A program made the position numbers and the translations under genes. Of a DNA stretch of 64,000 nt, positions 52,627-62,591 are shown piece by piece. Every line of letters begins with the position of its first letter. Position 1 is the stretch's first letter. The notes under the pieces were generated by a model. That model made no database searches, was not told where the DNA came from, and worked only from the letters and a program-made list of their open reading frames with translations. Source of the DNA: Planctomycetota bacterium (lineage in GTDB: Bacteria; Planctomycetota; B15-G4; SIAN01); contig JANQQL010000019.1 in NCBI GenBank assembly GCA_028289345.1, positions 124,001 to 188,000 of the forward strand, read 5' to 3'.

Positions 52627-53643
52627 TCACTCGAAGCTGATGATGACCTCTTCGGACGCCTCGAACTTGCCGGTGGCGGCTCCCTTGCCGAAGGTGGTGA
52701 AGCCGGCGTTGTTGCCGCCCAGACCGGTGGGGCCGAGGATCGGCAGGGTCCACTCGCCGTCGCTGTCAAAGGTATCGAACAGCAGGATCGAGAACTGCGG
52801 CGCACCGTTGAAGCTGGTCAGCACGAAGCCAAGCAACTCACTCGGCAGACCGGCACCGACTTCGAAGGTGGAGGGGTCGTTCTCGCCGAGGCTTTCGTCG
52901 GTGGCTTCCATCCAAACCGAAGGAGGCTGCAGGCCGCCGCTGATGTCGTTGATGTTGCCGAAACCGTAGGGGCCGACCAGAGTGGCGGCACCAGTGTCCG
53001 GGTCCAGCTCCCACAATTCGGTCTTGCTCGAGGCGTACAGAGTGCCGTCGGCCTGACAGGAGAGGCCGGTCGAGTCGAAGGGAAGGTTGGCGATGAAGGT
53101 CGCCGTCAACGTGGCGATGTCGACGCTGAAGTACTGGCTGCCGATCACGTAGTCGAAGCTGTCGGTGATTCCGGGACGGAAGGTCAGGTCGCCGGTGGCG
53201 CCCGCCGTTCCCACGCCGGTGATGTCGCCCAAGCTCACATTCTCGCCGGTGCGTGGGTCGATCTTGAACAGGCGCTTGGTGTTCAGCGGAATCCCGTACA
53301 GGTTGTTCATCTCGTCGAAGCCGAGCCGGTGGTACTGCTGGCTCTCGCCGTTGTTGATGATGGTTTCGATGCCCGTGTCTGGATCCCAGGTGGCAAGCGG
53401 GTTGATGCCCGCGTTGCCGAGCATGTAGATCAATCCCGTGCGAGGGCTACGAGCGCAGGCCACCGAGGTGAACGACAGGTTGTCGGCCACGAGAGTGGCG
53501 GTGCCGGTGTCGAGGTCCATCTCGTAGAGCTGCGCCGGCATGTTCTTGGTGCCGTAGACCTGAGCATCGGCAGGCGATGCCAACAGGGCCGCTCCCAGCA
53601 GGGAAGCCAAGGACAACACGGGACGAATCGAAAGACGGCTCAT
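52627..53643 (-). CDS. Secreted beta-propeller-like protein, unknown function
   Basis: The 338-residue product has a signal peptide (LSIRPVLSLASLLGAALLAS, cleavage near ADAQ) and repeated blades with the pattern DxDTGTATLV (MDLDTGTATLVADNLSF, WDPDTGIETIINNGES, IDPRTGENVSLGDITG, LDPDTGAATLVGPYGFG). That pattern is typical of cell-surface or secreted propellers that bind rather than catalyse. The last 100 residues form a small beta-sandwich (SFNGAPQFSILLFDTFDSDG). ATG at 53643 has GGAG nine bases upstream inside a short palindrome. It is divergent from leuS and has its own strong terminator, which suggests a well-expressed single gene. Confidence 0.8.
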   Translation of the reverse strand: MSRLSIRPVLSLASLLGAALLASPADAQVYGTKNMPAQLYEMDLDTGTATLVADNLSFTSVACARSPRTGLIYMLGNAGINPLATWDPDTGIETIINNGESQQYHRLGFDEMNNLYGIPLNTKRLFKIDPRTGENVSLGDITGVGTAGATGDLTFRPGITDSFDYVIGSQYFSVDIATLTATFIANLPFDSTGLSCQADGTLYASSKTELWELDPDTGAATLVGPYGFGNINDISGGLQPPSVWMEATDESLGENDPSTFEVGAGLPSELLGFVLTSFNGAPQFSILLFDTFDSDGEWTLPILGPTGLGGNNAGFTTFGKGAATGKFEASEEVIISFE

Positions 53644-53918
53644 AGGAGTACTCTCCAAGGTGAGGAGACCTGGCGGGGGCGAATGGCTGGAGTGAGGAAG
53701 AGCGTGACGTCCCGAAAAAGAACGCTCGGGGGAGCAGACAGCGGTGGGACGTGCCGGTCGGCATTGTAAGAATGGCCCGGATTCGTTGACCAGGCACCAA
53801 CCTAGGCGCGGAATCCGCAATGTTTTCTCCGCCGGCAGTCACATGACCCCCGCCTGGCTCGCTTTTCTTCAATATCTTCCCATCCGCGGAGACTTCCGCG
53901 GCTGGCCTGGAGTCGCGG

Positions 53919-56456
53919 ATGCCTTACCAACCCGATCGAGTCGAGCCCAAGTGGCAAGAGTACTGGGAAGAACACCGAACGTTCTGCGTGGACGTCGATC
54001 CTTCTCGCAAGAAGCTCTACATCCTGGACATGTTTCCCTACCCGTCCGGGGCCGGGCTGCACGTCGGTCACCCAAAGGGCTACACCTCCACCGACATCCT
54101 GACTCGCTACCGGCGCATGGCGGGGTTCAACGTGCTGCATCCGATGGGTTGGGATGCCTTCGGGCTTCCGACCGAACGAGCGGCCATCCGCGAAGGAATT
54201 CACCCCTCGATCATCACCAAACAGAACACGGACAACTTCCGCCGTCAGATCAAGAGGCTGGGGTTTGCCTACGACTGGGATCGGGAGATCAATACCTCTT
54301 CCGAGGACTACTACCGCTGGACCCAGTGGATTTTCCAGAAGCTGTACGAGCGGGACCTGGCTTACCAGGCGGAGGTGCCCGTGAACTGGTGCCCGGCCCT
54401 GGGAACGGTGCTGGCCAACGAAGAAGTGCAGGACGGCAAGTACGTCGAGACCGGCGATCCGGTCGAGCGACGCACCATGCGTCAGTGGATGCTGCGGATC
54501 ACCGCCTACGCCCAGCGGCTGCTGGAAGATCTCGACGACTTGGACTGGCCCGAGAGCATCAAGAGTCTGCAGCGCAATTGGATCGGGCGCAGCGAAGGTG
54601 CCGACGTGACGTTCTCGCTGCAGGGATGTGATGAAACATTCGTCATCTTCACGACGCGGCCGGACACTCTTTTCGGCGCGACCTACTGCGTGCTGGCTCC
54701 AGAGCACCCACTGGTCTCGAAGGTGACCTCGGACGAGGATCGAGCAGCGGTGGAAGAATACGTCACCGCTGCGAAGAATCGCTCGGAGCGAGACCGACTC
54801 GCCGATGCCAACGAGAAGACCGGGGTGTTTACCGGCGGCTACGCCATCAATCCGGTGACCGAGAAGCCGGTGCCTATCTGGGTCGCGGACTACGTGCTGA
54901 TGGGCTACGGAACGGGCGCCATTATGGCGGTGCCGGGGCACGATGAACGTGACTGGGACTTCGCCAAGAAGTTCGACCTGCCGATCCTCGAGGTGGTCAG
55001 CGGTGGCGACGTCGACAGAGCGGCGTACAGCGACAACCTTACCGGCACGTTGGTGAACAGCGGATTGCTGGACGGCATGAAGGTGCCGGAGGCGAAGAAG
55101 GCCATCATCCAGCACTTGGAAAAGCGCGGAATCGGGAAAGGCAAAGTGCAGTACCGCCTGCGCGACTGGTTGTTCAGTCGTCAGCGTTACTGGGGGGAAC
55201 CGTTCCCGCTGATGCAGGGCGAGGATGGTTCGATCGTGTTGGTTCCCGAAGACGAACTGCCGGTCACTCTGCCGGAAGTCGACGAATACCGTCCGACGGA
55301 AGATGGTCAGCCGCCGCTGGCGCGTGCGCAGGACTGGGTCGAGACGAAGCACCCCGAGACCGGTCAGCCGATGCGCCGCGAGACCAACACCATGCCTCAG
55401 TGGGCGGGTTCTTGTTGGTACTACCTGCGTTTCCTAGATCCGAAGAACAAAGAGCAGCTAGTGTCCCCGGAAGCGGAAAAGTACTGGATGCCGGTGGATC
55501 TCTACATCGGTGGCTCGGAACACGCGGTGTTGCATCTACTGTACGCCCGATTTTGGCACAAGGTGCTCTACGACGTCGGCGTGGTGACCACCAAAGAACC
55601 GTTCCAGTGCCTGCGCAATCAGGGAATGATCCACGCGCGTAGCTTCGTGGACGCGAACGGACGCTACTACCTGCCGGAAGATGTCGAGGAGCGGGGCAAG
55701 GACCAGTTCGTGGTCAAGGCGACCGGGGAAGCACTGAGCTCACGCATCGAAAAGATGTCGAAGTCGCGCCTGAACGTGGTCAGTCCGGACCAGGTGATCG
55801 CGGATTACGGTGCCGATTCAATGCGCCTCTATGAAGTGTTCATGGGGCCGCTGGATGGCAGCATGCCCTGGCAGATGGAAGGGGTGGACGGCGTGCGCCG
55901 GTTCCTGGATCGGGCATGGCGCCTCTACTTCATCAATCCGAAGGGATCCACGAGCGACCAACCGAACCCGGCCATCGATGCGTCTCACCAGGACGAAGCA
56001 CTGACCAAAGTGCTACACAAGACCATCAAGAAAGTGACCGAAGACCTGGACGAGATGGCGTTCAACACCGCGGTCGCGCAGATGATGGTGTTCGTCAACG
56101 AAGCCACCGGCAAGGACAAACTGCCGAAGGACGTGATGGAAGACTTCGCCAAGTTGCTGGCGCCGTTCGCTCCTCATATTGCCGAAGAAATGTGGGAGTC
56201 GTTGGGCAACGCCGCCTCCATCGCCGATGCCCAGTGGCCGAAGTTTGACGAGGCCTTGACCGTTGACAACACCATCGAGATCGCCGTTCAAATCAACGGC
56301 AAGGTGCGCGACACCATCGCCGTGGCTCGCGATCTCGACAAAGCCGCCATCGAAGCCCAAGCCCTCGCCAGCGAAAAGGTCCAAGCCCACCTCGAAGGCA
56401 AACCCCCGCGCAAAGTCATCGTCGTCCCCGGCCGCATCGTCAACATCGTCGCGTAG
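53919..56456 (+). CDS. leuS: Leucyl-tRNA synthetase
   Basis: The 845-residue enzyme charges tRNA-Leu. The class I motifs are H48-V-G-H51 ([10 protein letters not shown]) and K612-M-S-K-S616 ([10 protein letters not shown]). The inserted editing domain lies at about 220-410 and includes the threonine-rich [20 protein letters not shown] and [20 protein letters not shown]. The anticodon and C-terminal domains follow ([13 protein letters not shown] at the end). The length is usual for bacteria. ATG at 53919 has GGAG six bases away. A REP-like repeat cluster starts five bases after the stop. Confidence 0.97.
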   Translation: MPYQPDRVEPKWQEYWEEHRTFCVDVDPSRKKLYILDMFPYPSGAGLHVGHPKGYTSTDILTRYRRMAGFNVLHPMGWDAFGLPTERAAIREGIHPSIITKQNTDNFRRQIKRLGFAYDWDREINTSSEDYYRWTQWIFQKLYERDLAYQAEVPVNWCPALGTVLANEEVQDGKYVETGDPVERRTMRQWMLRITAYAQRLLEDLDDLDWPESIKSLQRNWIGRSEGADVTFSLQGCDETFVIFTTRPDTLFGATYCVLAPEHPLVSKVTSDEDRAAVEEYVTAAKNRSERDRLADANEKTGVFTGGYAINPVTEKPVPIWVADYVLMGYGTGAIMAVPGHDERDWDFAKKFDLPILEVVSGGDVDRAAYSDNLTGTLVNSGLLDGMKVPEAKKAIIQHLEKRGIGKGKVQYRLRDWLFSRQRYWGEPFPLMQGEDGSIVLVPEDELPVTLPEVDEYRPTEDGQPPLARAQDWVETKHPETGQPMRRETNTMPQWAGSCWYYLRFLDPKNKEQLVSPEAEKYWMPVDLYIGGSEHAVLHLLYARFWHKVLYDVGVVTTKEPFQCLRNQGMIHARSFVDANGRYYLPEDVEERGKDQFVVKATGEALSSRIEKMSKSRLNVVSPDQVIADYGADSMRLYEVFMGPLDGSMPWQMEGVDGVRRFLDRAWRLYFINPKGSTSDQPNPAIDASHQDEALTKVLHKTIKKVTEDLDEMAFNTAVAQMMVFVNEATGKDKLPKDVMEDFAKLLAPFAPHIAEEMWESLGNAASIADAQWPKFDEALTVDNTIEIAVQINGKVRDTIAVARDLDKAAIEAQALASEKVQAHLEGKPPRKVIVVPGRIVNIVA

Positions 56457-56460
56457 ATAC

Positions 56461-56579
56461 GGTGCCGGACACTTCGTCGAGGTTTCGCGGCAAAGAAGTG
56501 CCGCACGTCGCCTTGTCGCCTTTGACGGCAAAGTGTCCGGCACCGAGATCGCGGCATCTGGCGGCAGAGTGTGCGGCAC
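56461..56579. repeat. REP-like cluster: four copies of a palindromic motif
   Basis: Four imperfect copies of a motif close to GTGCCGGACACTTTGCCG lie between leuS and the hydrolase gene, one forward and three reversed. GGTGCCGGACACTT (56461-56474) is a perfect inverted repeat of 56531-56544. GTGCCGCAC (56498-56506) pairs perfectly with GTGCGGCAC (56571-56579). The two pairs interlock, so they cannot both form simple hairpins. This is the look of REP/RAYT-type elements. No transposase gene is nearby. Confidence 0.7.
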
Positions 56580-56713
56580 GGTATCGCGCGGACTTTTCGG
56601 CGGTTGTTCGGTGGGGGCTTCAAAAAGTGTGGTGCGAATACCGAACGTGAGTCGTTTCCGAGTTTCACGACGCTAGAAAAAGCGGCATGCCCGCAATTCG
56701 TGGATCGTTCGCC

Positions 56714-59005
56714 ATGAAGCAATTCCTGTCCCTCCTCGTCCTCGCTTCCCTTGCGGGGCCGGCGTCGGCGCAATTTCAATCGTTCCCGGACCAGCTCTTC
56801 GATGAGTCTCTGGACCTGCGACTGGACGTGCATCTGCCGGAGAACGCGACACCTCCTTATCCGGTGGTGGTGTGGATTCATGGAGGCGCCTGGCGGACCG
56901 GGTCGCGCACCGCGACGAATCAAGCCAACTTGCTGTGTCCGCGGGGGTTTGCGGTGGTGGGGATCGACTATCGACTCACCGACGTGGCGACCTGGCCGGC
57001 GCAGATCCAGGATTGCAAAGGGGCGATTCGCTGGTTGCGCGCCAACGCCAGCGCCTTTGACCTGGACCCGGATCGCATCGGCGCTTGGGGCAGCTCGGCC
57101 GGCGGCCATCTCGCTGCCTGTTTGGGAACCATGGGCGACGTCGGCGAGATCCGCGTCGGGAACTACGAGGTCGACCTGGAAGGCGACGTCGGGGGAAATC
57201 TCGAATTCAGCAGTCGGGTGCAAGCGGTGTGTGACTGGTTCGGTCCAACGGACTTCGTCCACATGCGCGAGTTGCCGACCTTCGACCACGAAGATCCGGG
57301 CTCTCCCGAGTCAGAGCTTGTCGGCGGCCCGATCCAAGAGCTCCCCGATCGTTGCTCGACAGCGAACTCGATTCCCTTCGTGTCGCCCGACGATCCGCCG
57401 TTCTTGATCATGCACGGAACCGTGGACACCGCCGTGCCTTTCTCTCAGAGCGAGCTGTTGGATCGTGCGCTGCGCCTTCAGGCGAGCACCGAGGTGACCT
57501 TCTTCCCGGTGCAGGACAACGGTCACGGAGGCCCCGGATTCGACGACAACCAACAACTCGTCTTCGACTTGTTCGAGAGCCGGTTGCGCGATCTGCCGGA
57601 AGTGACGGTTCGGATCGATGCTTCCGATGCGCTCGCCAACGAAAATGGCAACGCGGGTGCGTTCACGATCCAGCGAACCGGCCCCACGAACAGCGAGTTG
57701 CTGGTCAAGCTGTGGGCCTCCGGATCTGCCACCAACGGCGTGGACTGCGATCCGATCAGCCAGTTCGCGACGATTCCGGCGGGCGCTTCGTCGATCAGCG
57801 TATCTGTGGCGCCGTTGCAAGACAGTCTGGTCGAGGGGGGAGAAGACCTCGACCTGACGATCTGTCCCCGCCCCGACTACCGGGTGGACATGACCGGAGC
57901 GTGTGCCACGGTGGCGATTGCCGATGACGAAAGCACTTCGGGACTGCCGGTCATCAGCGTCGCCACCATCGATGCGCTCGCCGCCGAACCCAATGACAGT
58001 GGAGCCCTCTTCGTGAGTCGCATGGGGTCTCTCGCCAACGCCTTGGAGGTTCGTTACGAACTCGGGGGCACCTCGGTCAACCGTCGCGACTATTTCCTGC
58101 CGGGCACGGTGACGATTCCGGCGGGAGCTCTGGGAGAGACGATCGTGGTGACGCCGATCGATGACGAGGAGATCGAGAGCGGCGAAGTGATGACTTTGCG
58201 CCTGCGACCTGGCAACGACTACGCCCTTGGCTCGATGGTCGAGGCCGGTGTTCTATTCGCCGAAGACGACCAGGATTCGCTGCCCATCGTCTCGGTGACC
58301 CTCACGGACACGACGGCGCAAGAAGGCAGCACCGACGAGGCGATGTTCATGGTGACTCGCACGTCTTCGATCGGCTCGGATCTCGAGGTGCCTTTCACTT
58401 TGTCGGGGAGAGCCGATCTTGGTGCCGATTACAGTTTGGACGCAATCGGGTCAGTGACGATTCCCGCGGGTTCCCAGCGAGTGACCGTCACTCTCACCGG
58501 TTTGCAGGACAACCTGATCGAAGGCGACGAGTCCGTTGTCCTCACTTTGGGGGAGGGAGCCTCGTGGCAGCTCGGGGAGTACCGATCCGCCGAACTCACC
58601 TTGCGAGACGACGATGCCCCGGCGTTTCCCAATGAGGCCGGGTTTGCGATGTCACCGCTGCGGAGTGGAAGCCCCGCGCTGCTCTCCATCTCCGGCCCGC
58701 CTTCTGAACGCTACCTGGTGCGCTTCGCTCTCGAGCCGGGCTACTACCTGGTTCCGCCCTTTGGAGTTCTTGGCCTGGACGGCGAAACCTTGGTGCCGGG
58801 TTCTTTCTTCGGTCGCCTTGATGCCAACGGCACCGCGGCCTTTGCTCTCGTCGTTCCTGACGGTGCGGCGTTCCAGGGACTGGAGCTGACTTTTCAGGCG
58901 TTCCTTTCTCCCGTCGGTGAGAATGTCCTTCGCTTCAGTAACTCGATCGAGCGCCGCATCGAGAAAGAAGTGACGACGGAGTCCGGCCACGACCGCCTCA
59001 ACTGA
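56714..59005 (+). CDS. Secreted alpha/beta hydrolase with Calx-beta repeats
   Basis: The 763-residue product has a signal peptide (MKQFLSLLVLASLAGPASAQ). Residues about 25-300 are an esterase/lipase of the alpha/beta fold: oxyanion-hole H56-G-G (VVWIHGGAW) and nucleophile S128 in GAWGSSAGGH. The catalytic acid is probably in MHGTVDTAVPF and the histidine in NGHGGPG. Three Calx-beta domains follow (about 300-410, 415-525 and 530-640) with their Ca2+-type loops (EGGEDLDLTI, EIESGEVMTLRL, IEGDESVVLTL). A C-terminal cap closes the protein. It probably cleaves ester-linked acyl or feruloyl groups on surface or environmental glycans. ATG at 56714 fits the signal peptide; a start at 56687 would add nine residues. 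Confidence 0.85.
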   Translation: MKQFLSLLVLASLAGPASAQFQSFPDQLFDESLDLRLDVHLPENATPPYPVVVWIHGGAWRTGSRTATNQANLLCPRGFAVVGIDYRLTDVATWPAQIQDCKGAIRWLRANASAFDLDPDRIGAWGSSAGGHLAACLGTMGDVGEIRVGNYEVDLEGDVGGNLEFSSRVQAVCDWFGPTDFVHMRELPTFDHEDPGSPESELVGGPIQELPDRCSTANSIPFVSPDDPPFLIMHGTVDTAVPFSQSELLDRALRLQASTEVTFFPVQDNGHGGPGFDDNQQLVFDLFESRLRDLPEVTVRIDASDALANENGNAGAFTIQRTGPTNSELLVKLWASGSATNGVDCDPISQFATIPAGASSISVSVAPLQDSLVEGGEDLDLTICPRPDYRVDMTGACATVAIADDESTSGLPVISVATIDALAAEPNDSGALFVSRMGSLANALEVRYELGGTSVNRRDYFLPGTVTIPAGALGETIVVTPIDDEEIESGEVMTLRLRPGNDYALGSMVEAGVLFAEDDQDSLPIVSVTLTDTTAQEGSTDEAMFMVTRTSSIGSDLEVPFTLSGRADLGADYSLDAIGSVTIPAGSQRVTVTLTGLQDNLIEGDESVVLTLGEGASWQLGEYRSAELTLRDDDAPAFPNEAGFAMSPLRSGSPALLSISGPPSERYLVRFALEPGYYLVPPFGVLGLDGETLVPGSFFGRLDANGTAAFALVVPDGAAFQGLELTFQAFLSPVGENVLRFSNSIERRIEKEVTTESGHDRLN

Positions 59006-59058
59006 CTCGGAGCTCGCCCCGGGGTGCCGTCGTCGTCTGGCCTGTGTACCGTGCGAAC

Positions 59059-62000
59059 TCAGCCGTCGCCGTAGAGGACCCAGGCGGCCCAGTAGTGAGC
59101 GGCTTCCCATTCCGGGTGGTCGGGATGGTGGCGAACTGACTCGCGGGCAGCATGGAGGGCTTGGCTCTTGCTCGCGCTCTTGCGAAACAGCTGGTCATAG
59201 AACACGCGGAAAAACTCGGCGGTGGCTCGGTCATCCACAGGCCAGAGGGAGCTGATCACTGTCTTCGCGCCGGACAGGCGGAAGGCCCGGTTCAGCGTCA
59301 CCACCCCTTGTCCGGCGCGCACGACTCCAATGTTGGTTTCGCACGCGGACAGCACCACGAGGTCGGTGCCACGCAAGTCGAGCTCGGTTTCGATCTGTTC
59401 CGCAGAGAGCACTCCCGGTCGCGCGGCAAGCAAGTTGTCAGACTGGGCGGCAGCGCCGGCGAATGCGACTCCGCAGAGTCTTCCGGGAGAGAGTCCCCGG
59501 ACCCTCGCGTAGGCCGACTGCAAGAACGTCTCATCGCTGACCAGTAGCTCGGGCTCTAACGACGTGACCGCATCTTCGGAAAGGAACCATGCGTGGGACG
59601 CAAGATGGATGACCGAGGCGTGTCGAGCCCGATCGACGAAGGCCCGGCTGGTGGCTTCCTTGCCTCCGAGTTGCGCTACCGGGCGACCGGGGTGTCCGTC
59701 GGCGAACGAACGCGCTGCGTCCGCCATTTCTCGAGCCGTGGCGGGGAGAGGCGGGAGCGCCCGCAAACTACTTCTTGGGATCGAGCGTGCCCGCGCCGGG
59801 ACGTCTTCTAAGCCCGTGGCTGGGTTTTCTGCCGCGTAGTCGACGCCGCCGACTCCGAGAAAGTGGGGCGCTCTTGGTGGAGTGGGGGGAGCTGCCAAAC
59901 TGCCGAGACTGATCCGGTATTCGAGATCGGACGGACCCTCGTGCTCGATGGCCAGCAGTTGTTCGATCGGAATGGCGCCCAGGTGATAGTCAGGAACAAC
60001 AACCAGCCTCGGAAAGTCTTGGAATCCAGGAGCCTGTCCCTCCGCTCCAGGCGTGGTTGGTTGGTCTTGGGAAGCGCTCGCCGCGGGAGGATGGGGGCCG
60101 GAGTTCTTCGCCCGGCCGAGCGACAAGCTGGAATTGCGCAAAGCTTCTGCCCACGGCTGGATCAATCGCCTGTGCAATTGCTTTCGAAGTTCGGTGGTGT
60201 CGGTGCTGGACCGGGAAACCAGGCTCTCTCGCCAGCGTGCGATCAGCGCATCCACTTTGTCCGCGGCGCCAAGATCGAGACGACAAAGAACTCCATGCGA
60301 CGAGACCACGAACACGAGATAGTGAGGTTCGTGATCCAATGCCAATCGTAGATACCGCAGTGCGAGTTCATCTTCTTCCAGTTGGCGAGTGATCCGGTCG
60401 AGATTTGTGACGTCGGTCAGATCGCATGAGAACCAAGAGGTGCCGACGCTATCGAGGAAGGAGATGGCAGCCAGTTGCTTGGTTGGGTCGTCATGCAGGA
60501 TTCGTAGCAGCGTCTCCAGCTCGGGTCGCCACGAGAACACTTCGCGATCTGCTTCGTGGCTATCGCCCGGGAACTCTTCCCAGAACCGGATCAACTCCAA
60601 GAAGGCCCGGTCGGCAGCCTGATGAGCCGCTTCTTGATCCTCTGCAGCGAAAGCCAACTCGGATTCGAAAACCCTCAGCTGGAACCATTGGCGCCGTTCC
60701 CGTGCGGATGCGCCAGCGATCTCTCGTTCCTTTGCTTCGAGATACCGTTGCAGGCGAGCGCGAGCGCTGAGCAGGTTTCCTGCTCGCCAGTCGAGGGTGA
60801 CGGCAACGACCATGGCGTCCCAGTCGCGTTCCCAGTGGTCGAACCCTCCCGATTCTTCGACTTCTTTCAACACTTCCGCGGCGCGTTGATCTTGGCCGAC
60901 ACGAAGGTGCATGCCTGCGACAGAAACCCCGTAGGTCCGGAAGAGATCCATGCGGTTCATCCCGGGCAGCGCCGCCCAAACCTGCTCCGCGAGCTGCACC
61001 GCCGCGTCCCACTCCCCCAGGTGCAGCAAGACCGACGCCAAGGTGCGGCGTGCGTCATGAAAAAGCAGCGAGTCCTTGCTGATTCGAACCTCGCATTCCC
61101 GCAACGACTGTTCGAGGAGGCGCCGTGCTTCCGGAAGATCTCCCACTTGGTAGCGCACGTTCGCCAGCGCGTTGAGGATCGTGACACGGAGCGGGTGCCC
61201 CAAGGGTAAGGCCGTTTCGACCAGGTCAAATTCGCGTCGGAGCAACTCTCCAGCTCCGACAAGGTCGCCTTCGCGTTGATGGCACGTGGCCCGAACACCC
61301 AACAGAGACCGGCGTTGCGGAGAGTTCTCTGGGAGCTCGTGCCGGAAGGTCTGATCGGCTTGGGCGAACAGTCGACGCGCTTCCGCAAACAGGCCTCGAT
61401 CGGACAGCCCCCCCCCGACGTTGACCCGGGCGACCTCTTGGGGAGTGGCGAGATCTGGTCGGTAGCATTCGTACATGGAGAGCGAGTCTTGGGCGGTGGC
61501 AAACGCCTCCTCCATGCGAAGCAATTGGTGCTGGGCGTGGTAGCGAGCACTGACCAAGCTGAGACGAACACGGTCTTCTGGGGAAAGGGACCGTTCCGCC
61601 CGATGAATTCCGGCATTCGCGAAGGTCAACGCAAGTTCGGGACGGTCGGCATCCTTGGCGATCTGGCTGGCCAATAACAGCGCGGGAATCACTTCCGGGA
61701 GTTGAGCGGATTCATCCAGTCCCGCGACTGCTTCCGCAATCTGGACGAGCGTACGGGACAGGTTCTGCCAATCTTGTTCCCGCTCGTATCGTTCCAGCTC
61801 GGAGACCTGTGCGACCAAGGCTCGCGCTTGCAGCTTTTGTTCTGCGGTCGGAGGCCTTCCCCCGCCGGTCGGCTGCAACGGATTTTCGGGAGACTGGTCG
61901 GCGACCAGGATCAGCGGCGCCGGGTCTTCTTTGTCGACGAGACCCACACAAACCGTGACCGAAGTGCCTGCGGCGAGGTCCGCCTCCAGGATGCACGAAG

Positions 62001-62274
62001 GACCGCCAAATCCCTCTTCGTCCGAGGCCAGTTGCTCTCCCGAGGGGTGACGAAGCTCCAAGAAGATCCCATTGTCGCCTTCGGTCCAGACCTCGACGAC
62101 CAACTGAACGTCGGCCAACGCGCGGTAGCGAAAACAACGTTGGAACGCGGTGGGCTCGAGAGACGGTTCGGACAACCACTCGAGTCGAGTTTCCTCGCCC
62201 AGAGGTAAGGGAGGCAGGCTCCAGTGACGATTGGTCGGAGTGCTGAATAGTAGGGCGAGGATCCACAGCGTCAT
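59059..62274 (-). CDS. Secreted TPR/CHAT-domain peptidase-like protein
   Basis: The 1071-residue protein has a short hydrophobic N-terminus (MTLWILALLFSTPTN) and a PPC-like beta-sandwich (about 30-130). TPR-like repeats run from about 150 to 620. The C-terminal CHAT caspase-like domain has the catalytic pair H894 (VIHLASHAWF) and C978 (LVVLSACETNIG). CHAT proteases cut after specific residues; substrates are usually partner proteins brought by the TPR part. The protein lies head to head with an anti-sigma/sigma gene pair 317 bases away, so signalling cleavage is an attractive idea but unproven. Whether the N-terminus is a cleaved signal or an anchor is unclear. Confidence 0.88.
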   Translation of the reverse strand: MTLWILALLFSTPTNRHWSLPPLPLGEETRLEWLSEPSLEPTAFQRCFRYRALADVQLVVEVWTEGDNGIFLELRHPSGEQLASDEEGFGGPSCILEADLAAGTSVTVCVGLVDKEDPAPLILVADQSPENPLQPTGGGRPPTAEQKLQARALVAQVSELERYEREQDWQNLSRTLVQIAEAVAGLDESAQLPEVIPALLLASQIAKDADRPELALTFANAGIHRAERSLSPEDRVRLSLVSARYHAQHQLLRMEEAFATAQDSLSMYECYRPDLATPQEVARVNVGGGLSDRGLFAEARRLFAQADQTFRHELPENSPQRRSLLGVRATCHQREGDLVGAGELLRREFDLVETALPLGHPLRVTILNALANVRYQVGDLPEARRLLEQSLRECEVRISKDSLLFHDARRTLASVLLHLGEWDAAVQLAEQVWAALPGMNRMDLFRTYGVSVAGMHLRVGQDQRAAEVLKEVEESGGFDHWERDWDAMVVAVTLDWRAGNLLSARARLQRYLEAKEREIAGASARERRQWFQLRVFESELAFAAEDQEAAHQAADRAFLELIRFWEEFPGDSHEADREVFSWRPELETLLRILHDDPTKQLAAISFLDSVGTSWFSCDLTDVTNLDRITRQLEEDELALRYLRLALDHEPHYLVFVVSSHGVLCRLDLGAADKVDALIARWRESLVSRSSTDTTELRKQLHRRLIQPWAEALRNSSLSLGRAKNSGPHPPAASASQDQPTTPGAEGQAPGFQDFPRLVVVPDYHLGAIPIEQLLAIEHEGPSDLEYRISLGSLAAPPTPPRAPHFLGVGGVDYAAENPATGLEDVPARARSIPRSSLRALPPLPATAREMADAARSFADGHPGRPVAQLGGKEATSRAFVDRARHASVIHLASHAWFLSEDAVTSLEPELLVSDETFLQSAYARVRGLSPGRLCGVAFAGAAAQSDNLLAARPGVLSAEQIETELDLRGTDLVVLSACETNIGVVRAGQGVVTLNRAFRLSGAKTVISSLWPVDDRATAEFFRVFYDQLFRKSASKSQALHAARESVRHHPDHPEWEAAHYWAAWVLYGDG

Positions 62275-62591
62275 GGTTGCGGTTGCTCCCGGGACGGCCC
62301 ATGGGACCCGAGGGAGGATACCCTGACCTCGGGTCCGGAATCAGGGGTGGCGTGACGATCGTTCGTGAGGGGTGGAAGAGACGGCGGAGAGGGCGGGAGA
62401 TCGTCGCGAAGCTGCCGGCGAGGGATCCCGCGGGGACCTCGTCAGGAAGACTAGAAACCATTGGGCCCGGAAATCGTCCGTTGGCGATCGGCCTCCATCG
62501 CCCAGGGGCAGGGGAGAGATTGAAGCGTGTGCGGATTTCACAGGCGGATTATTCTGTTCATTTGGAAGCGTCCCCCAGAACCTGATCCACG
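62275..62591. other. 317-base divergent promoter region
   Basis: This lies between the CHAT gene (leftward) and the anti-sigma gene (rightward) and should carry both promoters. The last 60 bases are AT-richer (GGATTATTCTGTTC). I see no well-spaced consensus pair, which would fit ECF-type control. Confidence 0.5.
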
